Shown: positions 15,851 to 24,005 of the stretch, in pieces
Position numbering within the stretch: position 1 is the first letter of the stretch
Layout: the number at the start of each line of letters is the position of its first letter
Assembly: GCF_029892845.1 (NCBI RefSeq)
Contig: NZ_JARXVT010000005.1
Coordinates: 1 to 64,000, forward strand
Reading direction: 5' to 3'
Origin: Aurantimicrobium minutum
GTDB taxonomy: Bacteria; Actinomycetota; Actinomycetes; Actinomycetales; Microbacteriaceae
DNA length: 64,000 bases
Program-made: the position numbers and the translations under genes
Notes under the pieces: model-generated
Told to the model about the DNA's origin: nothing
The model's database searches: none
Seen by the model: the letters and a program-made list of their open reading frames with translations, nothing else

Positions 15851-16342
15851 ATGCGCATTCACATCGCCACAGACCACGCTGGACTCGAATTTAGCCAGTT
15901 CCTTCAGAACCACCTGACCGAAGCCGGTCATGAGGTCATTGACCACGGGCCGAAAGAATATGACGCGTTGGATGACTACCCCGCGTTCTGTATCAACGCA
16001 GCAGCAGCGGTCGCTGCCGACCAGTCTGTTGGCGTTGACGCTCTCGGTATCGTCTTTGGCGGTTCCGGTAATGGCGAGCAAATTGCGGCCAACAAAGTTG
16101 ACGGCATTCGTGCCGCCTTGGTGTGGAGCCAAGCAACTGCTCAGCTGGCTCGTGAGCACAACAACGCCAACGTTATTTCTATCGGCGCCCGCCAGCACAC
16201 CCTTGAAGAGGCTGTTGGCTTCATCGACACCTTTATTGCGGAGCCATTCCCAGGAGACGAACGTCACGTGCGCCGCATTGCTCAGCTGGCTGAATATGAG
16301 ACCACTGGCGATATTGCGGGCAAAGGCGTCGACAAGTACTAG
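15851..16342 (+). CDS. rpiB: Ribose-5-phosphate isomerase B
   Basis: RpiB interconverts ribose-5-phosphate and ribulose-5-phosphate in the pentose-phosphate pathway. The 163-residue protein begins MRIHIATDHAG (substrate-binding Asp/His) and has FGGSGNGEQIAANK, in which Ser and Glu replace the Cys base of the E. coli enzyme, as in the mycobacterial RpiB class. The C-terminal helices follow normally (RRIAQLAEYETTG). The gene precedes the Nei glycosylase by 6 nt, and they are probably co-transcribed from the leaderless promoter. Confidence 0.95.
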   Translation: MRIHIATDHAGLEFSQFLQNHLTEAGHEVIDHGPKEYDALDDYPAFCINAAAAVAADQSVGVDALGIVFGGSGNGEQIAANKVDGIRAALVWSQATAQLAREHNNANVISIGARQHTLEEAVGFIDTFIAEPFPGDERHVRRIAQLAEYETTGDIAGKGVDKY

Positions 16343-16348
16343 TCGCTC

Positions 16349-17329
16349 ATGCCTGAGGGTCACTCCGTTCACCGCATTGCGCGGCAATTTGAACGCAACT
16401 TCGTCGGACACCGCATTGCAGTGTCGTCCCCACAGGGACGCTTTGCCGATGGTGCGGCTGTGCTCAACGGAACAGAACTCATCGAAGTGTGGGCCGTGGG
16501 CAAGCAGATGTTCATGGGGTTCGCCGGAGGTCACTGGCTGCGCATTCACTTGGGGATTTATGGAGCTTGGGATTTCTCGGGCGATATCCAAGCTGATGCC
16601 ACAATTGCCTCGGCTAACGGCCGGATGGGTCAAACCAATCAGCGTGGAACTGTCTTTGATAGCGACGGCGAGAATTCACTGACCTCTATTGGTGCACCAC
16701 GCAAGACGCGGGTGCGGATGGCAGAAGCTGAGAAAGAATCAGCACTAGATACTGCGAATGTTTTTCCACCTGAGCCCATTGGTCAAGTCCGCGTTCGCCT
16801 GCTGACCGAAACGGTCTGTGCAGATCTCCGCGGTCCCACCGCATGTGAAGTACTGACACAGGAACAAGTTGATGTTGTGTTGGACCGGCTAGGTCCAGAT
16901 CCTCAGCGGGACCCCAGTGATGCGGCGGGCCAGAGATTCGTTGACGCCATTCGCAAGAAGAACACCGCAATTGGACTGTTGTTGATGGACCAATCTGTGG
17001 TGGCAGGTATTGGAAACGTCTATCGTGCTGAGATGCTTTTCCGTGCGGGTATTGACCCCTATCGCACCGGCAAACTCATCACCGAAGATGAGGCCTGGGC
17101 GCTGTGGCGGGACTGGGTTTATCTCTTGGACATCGGAGTTCAGACCGGGCAAATGATGACCAAAGATGGGCTCACGGGCGACGCCTGGCGCAAGGCTATG
17201 GCTAACCGTGCTGACCGCCACTGGGTTTACAAACGTGAAGGTTTGCCCTGCCTTACCTGCGGCACGAATATTCGTCTCGATGAGATGGCAAACCGCAAGC
17301 TTTATTGGTGTCCTTCGTGCCAAACTTGA
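16349..17329 (+). CDS. nei: Fpg/Nei-family DNA glycosylase (endonuclease VIII type)
   Basis: A 326-residue DNA repair glycosylase/AP lyase that excises oxidised bases. After the initiator Met, Pro2 and Glu3 (MPEGHSVHRIARQF) are the catalytic nucleophile and acid. The helix-two-turn-helix region contains VAGIGNVYRAEMLF, and a C-terminal zinc finger has four Cys (CLTC and CPSC). The PEGHSVHR start marks the Nei rather than the Fpg (MutM) branch; it resembles mycobacterial Nei enzymes. It is longer than E. coli Nei (263 aa), with an insertion around residues 90-160. Confidence 0.92.
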   Translation: MPEGHSVHRIARQFERNFVGHRIAVSSPQGRFADGAAVLNGTELIEVWAVGKQMFMGFAGGHWLRIHLGIYGAWDFSGDIQADATIASANGRMGQTNQRGTVFDSDGENSLTSIGAPRKTRVRMAEAEKESALDTANVFPPEPIGQVRVRLLTETVCADLRGPTACEVLTQEQVDVVLDRLGPDPQRDPSDAAGQRFVDAIRKKNTAIGLLLMDQSVVAGIGNVYRAEMLFRAGIDPYRTGKLITEDEAWALWRDWVYLLDIGVQTGQMMTKDGLTGDAWRKAMANRADRHWVYKREGLPCLTCGTNIRLDEMANRKLYWCPSCQT

Positions 17330-17332
17330 GCC

Positions 17333-18817
17333 ATGCAGCTCACCCTCACTAATGCTCGAATCCCTGGTGAACGCGGCCTGATTGGCAGCTTGATCAATGT
17401 GGTCATCACTGATGGCGTCATCAGTGATATTCAATTCGTGGGCGCTACCGGGGCTATTAGCCTCGACTTTGACCCGGCAGGTGAAACCATCGATCTCGGT
17501 GGTCGCTTCCTGATTCCAGGGATGTGGGATACCCACACCCACTTCACTTCGTGGTCCATGTTGTTGCAGCGTTTGAACCTTGAAGGAGTCGGCTCTGCAC
17601 GTGAAGTGGGGGAGCGCGTCAAGGCTCGTCATGAAACTCACCCTGGAACCATGGTTGGTTTCGGGTGGCGTGGAAGCTTGTGGGAAGAAGATCCTCACTT
17701 CAGCATTCTGGATGAGGCCTGTCCAGACGAAGAGGTGTACCTGTTCTCAGGTGATGGTCACAGCGTGTGGCTGAACTCGAAGGCTTTGGAAGTTCGAGGC
17801 CATGCAGGCCACCCCACTGGTTTGCTCGTGGAAGACGACTGTTTTGCCATATGGGGTTCTCTTGGAGACCTGAGTCCTGAAGAACTCGACAAGGCCGTTC
17901 TGGAAGCGTCCAAGGTTGCAGCTGCTCGCGGCATTGTCGGCATCGTTGACTTCGAGATGGGCTGGATTCTTCCCGACTGGCGTCGACGTATTGGCAACGG
18001 TAATGACTACCTGCAGGTGGAGTTCAGCGTCTATACGGAGAACCTCGAACGTGCGATCGAGACGGGTCTGCGCACCGGGGACACCATTGCCTCTACCGAA
18101 GGATTGCTTCGGATGGGTAATTACAAACTCATCTCCGATGGCTCACTCAACACGCGCACCGCGTTCTGTCATGACCCTTACCCAGGACTGACAGGAAAGC
18201 ATGCCCGTGGCATGCTCAACACCTCTTACGACGACCTGGTTACTTTGATGACTAAAGCCAGCTCGGGCGGGATCAACTGCTCCATTCACGCCATCGGTGA
18301 TGATGCGAACACCTTTGCCCTCAATGCTTTCGAAGAAGTGGGTTGTGAAGGAACGATCGAGCACGCCCAACTTTTGGCTTGGGAAGATATTCAACGTTTT
18401 GCTGATCTGGGAATTACTGCATCTGTGCAGCCGGAGCACGCGATGGATGACAGGGATGTGGCAGACGTCCTCTGGGCTGGTCGCACCGACCGGTGCTTCC
18501 CCTTCGCCTCCATGCTGGATGCAGGAGTCAAGCTCTCGATGGGGTCAGACGCTCCCGTTGCCCCGCTCGATCCATGGTTTGCAATTGCGACTGCGGTGGA
18601 GCGCACCCGCGATACGCGTGAACCCTGGCATCCCGAGCAGCGCATCGAGCCCCAAGCAGCATTAGATGCCTCTGCGCGAACCCGAATTGCTGTGGGGCAG
18701 CGCGCTGACCTGTGTGTTGTCGATATTGACCCCCTATATGCCTCGGTTGACGAGCTTCGAACAATGCCTGTGGCTGCCACACTGCTCGGTGGTCGCTTCA
18801 CTCACAACGCCCTCTAA
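17333..18817 (+). CDS. Amidohydrolase family protein, YtcJ-like
   Basis: A 494-residue metal-dependent hydrolase of the amidohydrolase superfamily, close to the YtcJ/exoenzyme-regulatory type. It has the first metal motif DTHTHFTSW near residue 65, GDGHSVWLNSKAL near 140, a mid-region NYKLISDGSLNTRTA, the second metal His in SIHAIGDDAN, IEHAQLLAWED, and the final GSDAP motif near 405. The substrate is unknown, probably an N-acylated or cyclic amide. It starts 3 nt after nei and is followed after 3 nt by two ABC permeases, so a metabolic link with the transporter is possible. CAAACT lies 6 nt before the ATG. Confidence 0.85.
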   Translation: MQLTLTNARIPGERGLIGSLINVVITDGVISDIQFVGATGAISLDFDPAGETIDLGGRFLIPGMWDTHTHFTSWSMLLQRLNLEGVGSAREVGERVKARHETHPGTMVGFGWRGSLWEEDPHFSILDEACPDEEVYLFSGDGHSVWLNSKALEVRGHAGHPTGLLVEDDCFAIWGSLGDLSPEELDKAVLEASKVAAARGIVGIVDFEMGWILPDWRRRIGNGNDYLQVEFSVYTENLERAIETGLRTGDTIASTEGLLRMGNYKLISDGSLNTRTAFCHDPYPGLTGKHARGMLNTSYDDLVTLMTKASSGGINCSIHAIGDDANTFALNAFEEVGCEGTIEHAQLLAWEDIQRFADLGITASVQPEHAMDDRDVADVLWAGRTDRCFPFASMLDAGVKLSMGSDAPVAPLDPWFAIATAVERTRDTREPWHPEQRIEPQAALDASARTRIAVGQRADLCVVDIDPLYASVDELRTMPVAATLLGGRFTHNAL

Positions 18818-18820
18818 CTC

Positions 18821-19741
18821 ATGGCATTGCGAGGACAGGTCGCTCAGCGACAACGAGGATATGGCTGGTTTCTCTACCCAGGCGTAGCCGTACTCGTCCT
18901 GTTTTTCTTTGGCATGTTCTTTTGGAACGTCGGCATCAGCTTGCTCAAGTGGCCAGGTTATGGGCCTGCCAAATGGGTTGGTTTTGATAACTTCCGAATC
19001 ATTTTTGAAAACAAGGATTTCTGGGAGTCCTGGTCTCACGCCGCGTTTTATGTGATTCCGTTCTCCTTGCTACCTACTGCTTTTGGTTTAGTTCTCGCCG
19101 TCGCCACCTATGACGCTTTCGTGGGCAGATTTGGTTCCAAGCTGGTGCCCGTTGCGCGCACCGGATTCTTTCTGCCGCAGATTGTTCCCATCGCTGTTTC
19201 GGGAATGATCTGGATGTGGATGCTGGATGGTTCAGGCGGTGCCCTCAACTCACTCCTTGATGGGCTGGGTTTGGGTTCACTCACTCAAGAATGGTTGCGA
19301 GAACCGGACACTGCATTACTTGCTGTTTCCGCGTTCATGCTCTGGCTTCAAACTGGTTTTGCCTATGTGGTCTTCTTGGCGGGGCTATCTAGGCTGGATC
19401 CCTCCATTTTGGAAGCTTCACAACTTGATGGCGCGAATTGGACGCAGCGTCTGCGTTGGATCACGGGACCCTCACTGCGACCAGAAGCTTTTGTTGTGTT
19501 GTTGTTCTTGACCGTCGGCGCGCTCAAAGTCTTTGCCCCTGTCTTCTATCTCACCGGTGGTGGCCCCTATTCCAGCACCACCTCTCCTGCCACCTTTGCC
19601 ATCGATAGTTTCTTTGGCGGAGCATCTGTGGGGATTGGTTCCGCTCTTGTGACAACGTTGGCGCTCATCATTGGTGGCATGTTGGGAATCACATTCCTGA
19701 TTGTTCGACTTCGAGCACGGGTGGTGAAGCGTGATGCGTAA
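18821..19741 (+). CDS. Carbohydrate ABC transporter permease (MalF-like)
   Basis: A 306-residue inner-membrane subunit with six transmembrane helices. The EAA loop that contacts the ATPase is visible as EASQLDGANWTQRLRWI near residue 200. A first helix (YPGVAVLVLFFFGMFFW) follows a basic N-terminus. It belongs to the MalF/UgpA class of CUT1 sugar importers. It overlaps the second permease by a few bases. No solute-binding protein or ATPase gene is adjacent. Confidence 0.9.
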   Translation: MALRGQVAQRQRGYGWFLYPGVAVLVLFFFGMFFWNVGISLLKWPGYGPAKWVGFDNFRIIFENKDFWESWSHAAFYVIPFSLLPTAFGLVLAVATYDAFVGRFGSKLVPVARTGFFLPQIVPIAVSGMIWMWMLDGSGGALNSLLDGLGLGSLTQEWLREPDTALLAVSAFMLWLQTGFAYVVFLAGLSRLDPSILEASQLDGANWTQRLRWITGPSLRPEAFVVLLFLTVGALKVFAPVFYLTGGGPYSSTTSPATFAIDSFFGGASVGIGSALVTTLALIIGGMLGITFLIVRLRARVVKRDA

Positions 19742-20570
19742 AGCACTTTCTCGCCTCCCTCGCAGCCTCGTTGTGTTGCTTGTGATTGCAATTGCCGCTA
19801 TCTGGTTACTCCCGGTCATCATGGTGGTTTTGGCATCACTCAAGAGCAGCCAGGACTTCTCCACCAGTGGTTTCCTAGACCTGCCCACAGAGATTGCGTG
19901 GAAGAACTTTGAAATGTTCTTTGGCGGTATCAATATCGGCCAGAAGATCCTCAACTCCTTCACCATCAGCATTGGTGCGGTACTCATCAGCCTGTTGCTG
20001 GCGTTTCCGGTCGCTTATGCCGTGAGCGTGGGCAAGCATCGTCTGCGTCCTGTTGTCATCACATTGAGTGTCTTGATCTTCCTGCTCCCTGTTGAGTCGG
20101 TCGCATTCCCCATCTACTTGCTATCCAAGATGACCGGTCAATATGGCAGTGTCGGGTTCCTCATCATGCCGTTAGGAATTATTGGCAGCGCATTCGCCAT
20201 CTTCCTCCTTGCCAACGTCATGAATCACATCCCTTCCTCACTTGCTGAAGCTGCAGAGATCGATGGCGCCAACAAGTGGCAGGTGATGTGGAAGGTGGTG
20301 CTTCCGCTGATGACCCCCACGGTGTTGACCGTTGCTCTGCTTCTGTTCGTGAACAACTGGAATGAGTACTTGCTCACGCTCCTGCTGTTGCCTGATACCG
20401 AAAGTCAGACTGTTCCGTTGGCTATCTCAATGGTGAACTATGGCCAGTTCGGTGGGGCTCCTGGTGAGCTCATCGCCGCAGCCAGTGTTCTTGCCGCGCT
20501 GCCATCCCTGCTCGTTTTCTTGTTCTTCCAGCGCACCTTGGTGCGGGGTATTACGGCGGGGACGCAGTAG
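19734..20570 (+). CDS. Carbohydrate ABC transporter permease (MalG-like)
   Basis: A 278-residue inner-membrane subunit with six helices, the MalG/UgpE-type partner of the preceding permease. The EAA motif is LAEAAEIDGANKWQVMWKVV near residue 180. It starts at ATG 19734 (GTG at 19731 is just before it), overlapping the upstream stop. A CUT1 importer also needs a binding protein and an ATPase of the MsiK kind; neither is in the window, so they must be encoded elsewhere or supplied by shared components. Confidence 0.9.
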   Translation: MRKALSRLPRSLVVLLVIAIAAIWLLPVIMVVLASLKSSQDFSTSGFLDLPTEIAWKNFEMFFGGINIGQKILNSFTISIGAVLISLLLAFPVAYAVSVGKHRLRPVVITLSVLIFLLPVESVAFPIYLLSKMTGQYGSVGFLIMPLGIIGSAFAIFLLANVMNHIPSSLAEAAEIDGANKWQVMWKVVLPLMTPTVLTVALLLFVNNWNEYLLTLLLLPDTESQTVPLAISMVNYGQFGGAPGELIAAASVLAALPSLLVFLFFQRTLVRGITAGTQ

Positions 20571-20599
20571 TTCCTAGAATTCGTGTTGAGGGGGGAATT

Positions 20600-20710
20600 A
20601 TGAAGAAAAATCGTAAGAAATCTACCGATGAGGGAAACAACCTCGTGTGGTCAACGATTGTTGAAGGATTTGTTTATGTCATGAACTTCATTTCCCACTT
20701 GTTTCATTAA
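20600..20710 (+). CDS. 36-residue hydrophobic-tail small protein
   Basis: ATG at 20600 follows the strong ribosome-binding site GAGGGGGGAATT. The product is MKKNRKKSTDEGNN followed by a hydrophobic or amphipathic helix whose core is FVYVMNFISHLF, ending LFH. The basic start and helical end suggest a membrane-associated peptide. Its tail aligns with that of the next small gene (FVYVMNFI...LFH versus FVVGVINFL...FFR), so the two appear to be paralogues. TAGAAT at 20575-20580 may be its -10 box. Function is unknown; I know of no family. Confidence 0.65.
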   Translation: MKKNRKKSTDEGNNLVWSTIVEGFVYVMNFISHLFH

Positions 20711-20764
20711 TCTTTCCAACTCCATTTTTCCTTCCGAGCACCTAGGCTTTCCGCAGGGGGCATT

Positions 20765-20902
20765 GTGAAAAAGAACGAAGAACTCGATGATGATCTCAAC
20801 ATCGAAGAGGCCATGGAAGATGATGGCGCCATGTCCAGCCCCGGAATTATCGGCACGTTTGTCGTTGGAGTTATTAACTTTCTCGGTAACTTCTTCCGCT
20901 AA
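20765..20902 (+). CDS. 45-residue hydrophobic-tail small protein, paralogue of its neighbour
   Basis: GTG at 20765 is preceded by GCAGGGGG. The product starts [20 protein letters not shown], a strongly acidic half, then GAMSSPG and the hydrophobic helix [18 protein letters not shown]. Shared with the neighbouring 36-residue protein are the MKKN start and the FV-x-x-V-x-NF...F tail, but the acidic half contrasts with the basic one there. A TAGGCT -10-like box lies at 20743-20748. The stop overlaps the umuC stop on the opposite strand. Function unknown. Confidence 0.65.
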   Translation: MKKNEELDDDLNIEEAMEDDGAMSSPGIIGTFVVGVINFLGNFFR

Positions 20903-22203
20903 CGAGCGTGAACGGTCGCGAGCTCATCCCAGCGGGTGGTGGCGCGTAAGGAGAGCATCTCTCGCTTCATCTCCCAGTGACGTGGGGATTTAAAGCCGGC
21001 GGCGCCTAAGCCAATGCTGAAGGCGCCGTGCTTCTCCATCACGGTATCTAGCACTTCACCGAGCTGTCTGCTCTCATGAACGGGAGTGAACAGGTCGAGA
21101 TATTGGTGGGAGGTCTTGGGACTGACGTCATGCAACATGATTCCTGCCCGCACATACTTCCTGCCATCCTCAACGCATTCCAAGAGAACAGAGCTTGCTG
21201 CTTTGAGAATCTCCACCGGATCATTGGTGGGAACCGAGAACACGGCGTTTCTGTAGGGGGAGTGGAAGGGTTCATTGGCAAAGCGGGACGTACCGGCAAA
21301 GCAGGTCAATGCTCCGGCCACAGAACCCTGCTTACGCAGGCGTTTACTGACTCTCTGGGCATAGACCGCCAGAACCTCTTCCATCTGCTTACGCGTGGTC
21401 ACAGGGGTGGCGAAGCTGCGGGAATACATCACTTGGTTCTTCACTAAACGCTCACCTTCGAGCTTGATGCAGTCAATACCGCGCAGCTCATAGAGCGAGC
21501 GCTGCACCACCACGCCAAACTTCTTCTTGATGCGGACCGGGTCCGCATCTCTGAGGTCTTTGATGGTGTGGATGCCCATGCTGTTCAGGCGCTTACTCAG
21601 ACGCCTGGCAATGCCCCAGATGTTGTCCACTGGCAGGGCTTCCATAATCCGGTCAATGTGTTCGGGGGAGAAGGTGTCGAGATTACACACGCCATTCAGC
21701 CCAGCAGATTTCTTTGCCCCGCTATTAGCCAGCTTGGCCTGGGTCTTGGAGCGGCCAATGCCCACGCAGACGGGTAAGCCCAGCTTGTTTTGAATAGCAG
21801 CTTTGATCTCATAGCCCAGGGCAACGAGTTCCTCGGGCGTTCCCTTGACCTCGAGGAATGCTTCGTCGACGCTATAGACCTCGACGTGAGCGGAGAACTC
21901 ATGCAGGATGCTCATCACGCGGGAGGACAGGTCGCCATAGAGCTCGTAGTTGGAGGACTTGGCCACCAGGCCTACGGACGGTGCCCAGGCAGAGATCTTG
22001 AACCAGGGGATGCCCATCTTCACGCCGAGGGCCTTGGCTTCTTTGCTCAGTGCCACCACACAGCCGTCGTTGTTGGAGAGCACCACAACAGGCTTGCCTT
22101 CCAGGCTGGGGTCAAAGACGCGCTCGCAGGAGGCGAAGAAACTGTTGACGTCAACTAAGGCAATGCGGCGCTGAGATTCGGGCAGAGAAGCTGAATCAAA
22201 CAT
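20899..22203 (-). CDS. umuC: Y-family DNA polymerase, UmuC subunit
   Basis: A 434-residue translesion polymerase of the UmuC type, the catalytic subunit of a Pol V-like enzyme that bypasses DNA lesions during SOS. Catalytic motifs are [16 protein letters not shown] near residue 17, [14 protein letters not shown] and [10 protein letters not shown] near 103. The little-finger region contains [19 protein letters not shown] 22203 overlaps the umuD stop by 8 bp and is chosen over a longer upstream frame lying within umuD. The C-terminus lacks an obvious clamp-binding motif at the very end. Confidence 0.92.
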   Translation of the reverse strand: MFDSASLPESQRRIALVDVNSFFASCERVFDPSLEGKPVVVLSNNDGCVVALSKEAKALGVKMGIPWFKISAWAPSVGLVAKSSNYELYGDLSSRVMSILHEFSAHVEVYSVDEAFLEVKGTPEELVALGYEIKAAIQNKLGLPVCVGIGRSKTQAKLANSGAKKSAGLNGVCNLDTFSPEHIDRIMEALPVDNIWGIARRLSKRLNSMGIHTIKDLRDADPVRIKKKFGVVVQRSLYELRGIDCIKLEGERLVKNQVMYSRSFATPVTTRKQMEEVLAVYAQRVSKRLRKQGSVAGALTCFAGTSRFANEPFHSPYRNAVFSVPTNDPVEILKAASSVLLECVEDGRKYVRAGIMLHDVSPKTSHQYLDLFTPVHESRQLGEVLDTVMEKHGAFSIGLGAAGFKSPRHWEMKREMLSLRATTRWDELATVHAR

Positions 22204-22633
22204 GGTGGAGGCACCTGGTGACAACACCCCAAATGGTGAGTTCACTCAAGGTGTCCACGGCAATATCGGGAAAGCGAGGATTCTCTGCTTTCAAAAGAAC
22301 GCGTTCAGAGCGAATGTAGAGCCGCTTGAGGGTCAGTTCACCGTCGAGCACTGCCACCACGACGTCACCGTCGCGAGGTGTCAGGGCTCGATCCACGATG
22401 ACTTCATCACCATCGCTGATGCCAGCATTTTTCATACTGTCGCCGGCAACTCGCACGATGAAGGTGGAGTTCACGTCTTTGATCAAGTGAGTGTTGAGGT
22501 CTACTCGGCCATCAAAATAATCTTGCGCGGGGGAGGGGAAACCTGCTTGAACTGCAGTGGAGGCAGCCAGAATTGCCGGGAGTGACTCTCCCGAGAGTGG
22601 TCGAACCACTAACTCTGGTGTTGGCGTTGCCAT
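22196..22633 (-). CDS. umuD: UmuD, S24-family self-cleaving polymerase subunit
   Basis: A 145-residue LexA-like protein. A putative self-cleavage site is in [11 protein letters not shown] near residue 28. The catalytic Ser is in [11 protein letters not shown] and the Lys in [10 protein letters not shown], the Ser-Lys dyad of the family. RecA-stimulated cleavage would yield UmuD', the active partner of UmuC. ATG 22633 is preceded by GGAGGGGATCCAG. A LexA box 20-35 bp upstream explains SOS control of the two-gene operon. Confidence 0.93.
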   Translation of the reverse strand: MATPTPELVVRPLSGESLPAILAASTAVQAGFPSPAQDYFDGRVDLNTHLIKDVNSTFIVRVAGDSMKNAGISDGDEVIVDRALTPRDGDVVVAVLDGELTLKRLYIRSERVLLKAENPRFPDIAVDTLSELTIWGVVTRCLHHV

Positions 22634-22652
22634 CTGGATCCCCTCCTGCTGC

Positions 22653-22668
22653 TCGAATATATATTCGA
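22653..22668. promoter_or_regulatory. LexA (SOS) box of umuDC
   Basis: TCGAATATATATTCGA is a perfect 16-bp palindrome matching the Gram-positive/actinobacterial LexA pattern TCGAA-N6-TTCGA, directly upstream of umuD. Confidence 0.88.
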
Positions 22669-22814
22669 ATAGTCGAGCATAGCCCACGGACAGTGGGAAC
22701 AAAAGACAGAGAAATATCTAGTTTCTTGTGAAAAAATTTCACCCGTCGAGGGAATGCGCCAGTAACGTTTGACATAGTTGTGAAAAACATGACGACTCAA
22801 CTGACTGGAAAATC

Positions 22815-23579
22815 GTGAGAGAAGACGAGACAGGCCAAAATTTTGTCTTGAGTATTCACCCAGCGCTGAATGGAATCCTCAAGGGCTTGCCAGAGTCAGA
22901 GCTCAAAGATTCACTCAAAAGGCGTCTACAAAGCTTTATTGCTCGGACATTTCTCCAATCGCCTGCAGATCTAGAACAAGCACTCGCACCACATCTGTGG
23001 GTATTGAGGGAAGCAAATATGCGTGGGTTAGATCTCACGCCGGCTGGATATATTAGGCCAGCAGAAGTCAAGGCGCTTGCTGGATTATTGCCAGAGATGC
23101 GTCAATGGACATTTCCCATAGAACGTGAAGTGAATACGCCGCCAGTTCTATTTTTCCGTCACTACTTGAAAGACATCGGACTACTTCGAAAATATAAAAA
23201 TTCGTTAAAAGTCAGCAGGCTTGGCAAGACGTTAGCTTCAGCTCCAGATCTCTTGTGGGCTGAATTGGCTCGAACTCTTGTCCTCGATACAAGCGAATTT
23301 GAAGCGACGGTCACTGCTCTCTTTTTGTTGTATGTGGGCTCGGAGCAGACGCTCAAATGTAGTCGTGACGAGATCTTGGACATTCTTCTTGCGCGTGGCT
23401 GGCGAGACGGCCGAGGGGTTCCTGTTGACCTTTTCGATCTCTGGGATTCTTTCGATTGGGTAGAAACTGCGTTGAATAGCATCGGAGAAAATTCTCCTTC
23501 GCTTACTCTGAACGCACAATTGCTTGTTAGAGATGCACTGTTTGCTGTCTCTGTTGATGACTCAGGAGAGTGGGGTTAA
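22815..23579 (+). CDS. Protein of unknown function (helical)
   Basis: A 254-residue, mostly helical, soluble protein that I do not recognise. An element YLKDIGLLRKYKNSLKVSRL, followed by GKTLASAPDLLWAELAR, resembles the 'treatment-response' helical segment that accompanies pRiA4b ORF-3-like proteins in actinobacteria; this is a weak impression. The GTG start has only a weak ribosome-binding site. The gene is AT-richer than its neighbours and sits alone between the umuDC promoter and a tRNA, which suggests a horizontally acquired cargo gene. A strong terminator follows. Confidence 0.6.
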   Translation: MREDETGQNFVLSIHPALNGILKGLPESELKDSLKRRLQSFIARTFLQSPADLEQALAPHLWVLREANMRGLDLTPAGYIRPAEVKALAGLLPEMRQWTFPIEREVNTPPVLFFRHYLKDIGLLRKYKNSLKVSRLGKTLASAPDLLWAELARTLVLDTSEFEATVTALFLLYVGSEQTLKCSRDEILDILLARGWRDGRGVPVDLFDLWDSFDWVETALNSIGENSPSLTLNAQLLVRDALFAVSVDDSGEWG

Positions 23580-23649
23580 ATATCACGTTTCTCGATTTTG
23601 TGAGAGTGAGAGAGTTGAGAATATTCGTTCCCCCTGCGAGATAAAGCCA

Positions 23650-23677
23650 AAAATCCCCCGGAATTCCGGGGGATTTT
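23650..23677. terminator. Palindromic terminator shared by two convergent units
   Basis: A 28-bp perfect palindrome, AAAATCCCCCGGAA and its complement around GAATTC, lies after the unknown gene and after the tRNA-Gly on the other strand. It can act in both directions. Confidence 0.82.
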
Positions 23678-23684
23678 CTGTGTT

Positions 23685-23758
23685 TGGAGGGGATGACGGG
23701 AATCGAACCCGCGTGATCAGTTTGGAAGACTGAGGCTCTACCATTGAGCTACATCCCC
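23685..23758 (-). tRNA. tRNA-Gly (anticodon TCC)
   Basis: On the reverse strand the acceptor GGGGATG pairs with CATCCCC; D-arm TAGCTCAATGGTAGAGCC, anticodon stem-loop with TTCCAAA (anticodon TCC) and T-arm GGTTCGATTCC are intact. The discriminator is T and CCA is encoded. Confidence 0.95.
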
Positions 23759-23887
23759 GTGCTGCCCACAACCAGTTGGCGCGGGGCACTCGACCTATCT
23801 TATACGTTAGAGTGGTACTCGGTCATTTCGCCTCGGCGAATACCGGCCTTGCTTGAGTTTCTTTCATGAATAACTTCAGTGCAAGAC

Positions 23888-23965
23888 CGGGGCGTAGCTC
23901 AGCTTGGCTAGAGCGCCCGCTTTGGGAGCGGGAGGTCGCAGGTTCGAATCCTGTCGCCCCGACCA
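23888..23965 (+). tRNA. tRNA-Pro (anticodon TGG)
   Basis: Acceptor CGGGGCG pairs with CGCCCCG; the D-arm is TAGCTCAGCTTGGCTAGAGC, the anticodon loop TTTGGGA (anticodon TGG), the T-arm GGTTCGAATCC. Discriminator A and an encoded CCA. It is 40 nt upstream of trigger factor. Confidence 0.96.
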
Positions 23966-24005
23966 CATCCAGATCCATCACCATCACAAGCAGGAGTACC
24001 CCTTC

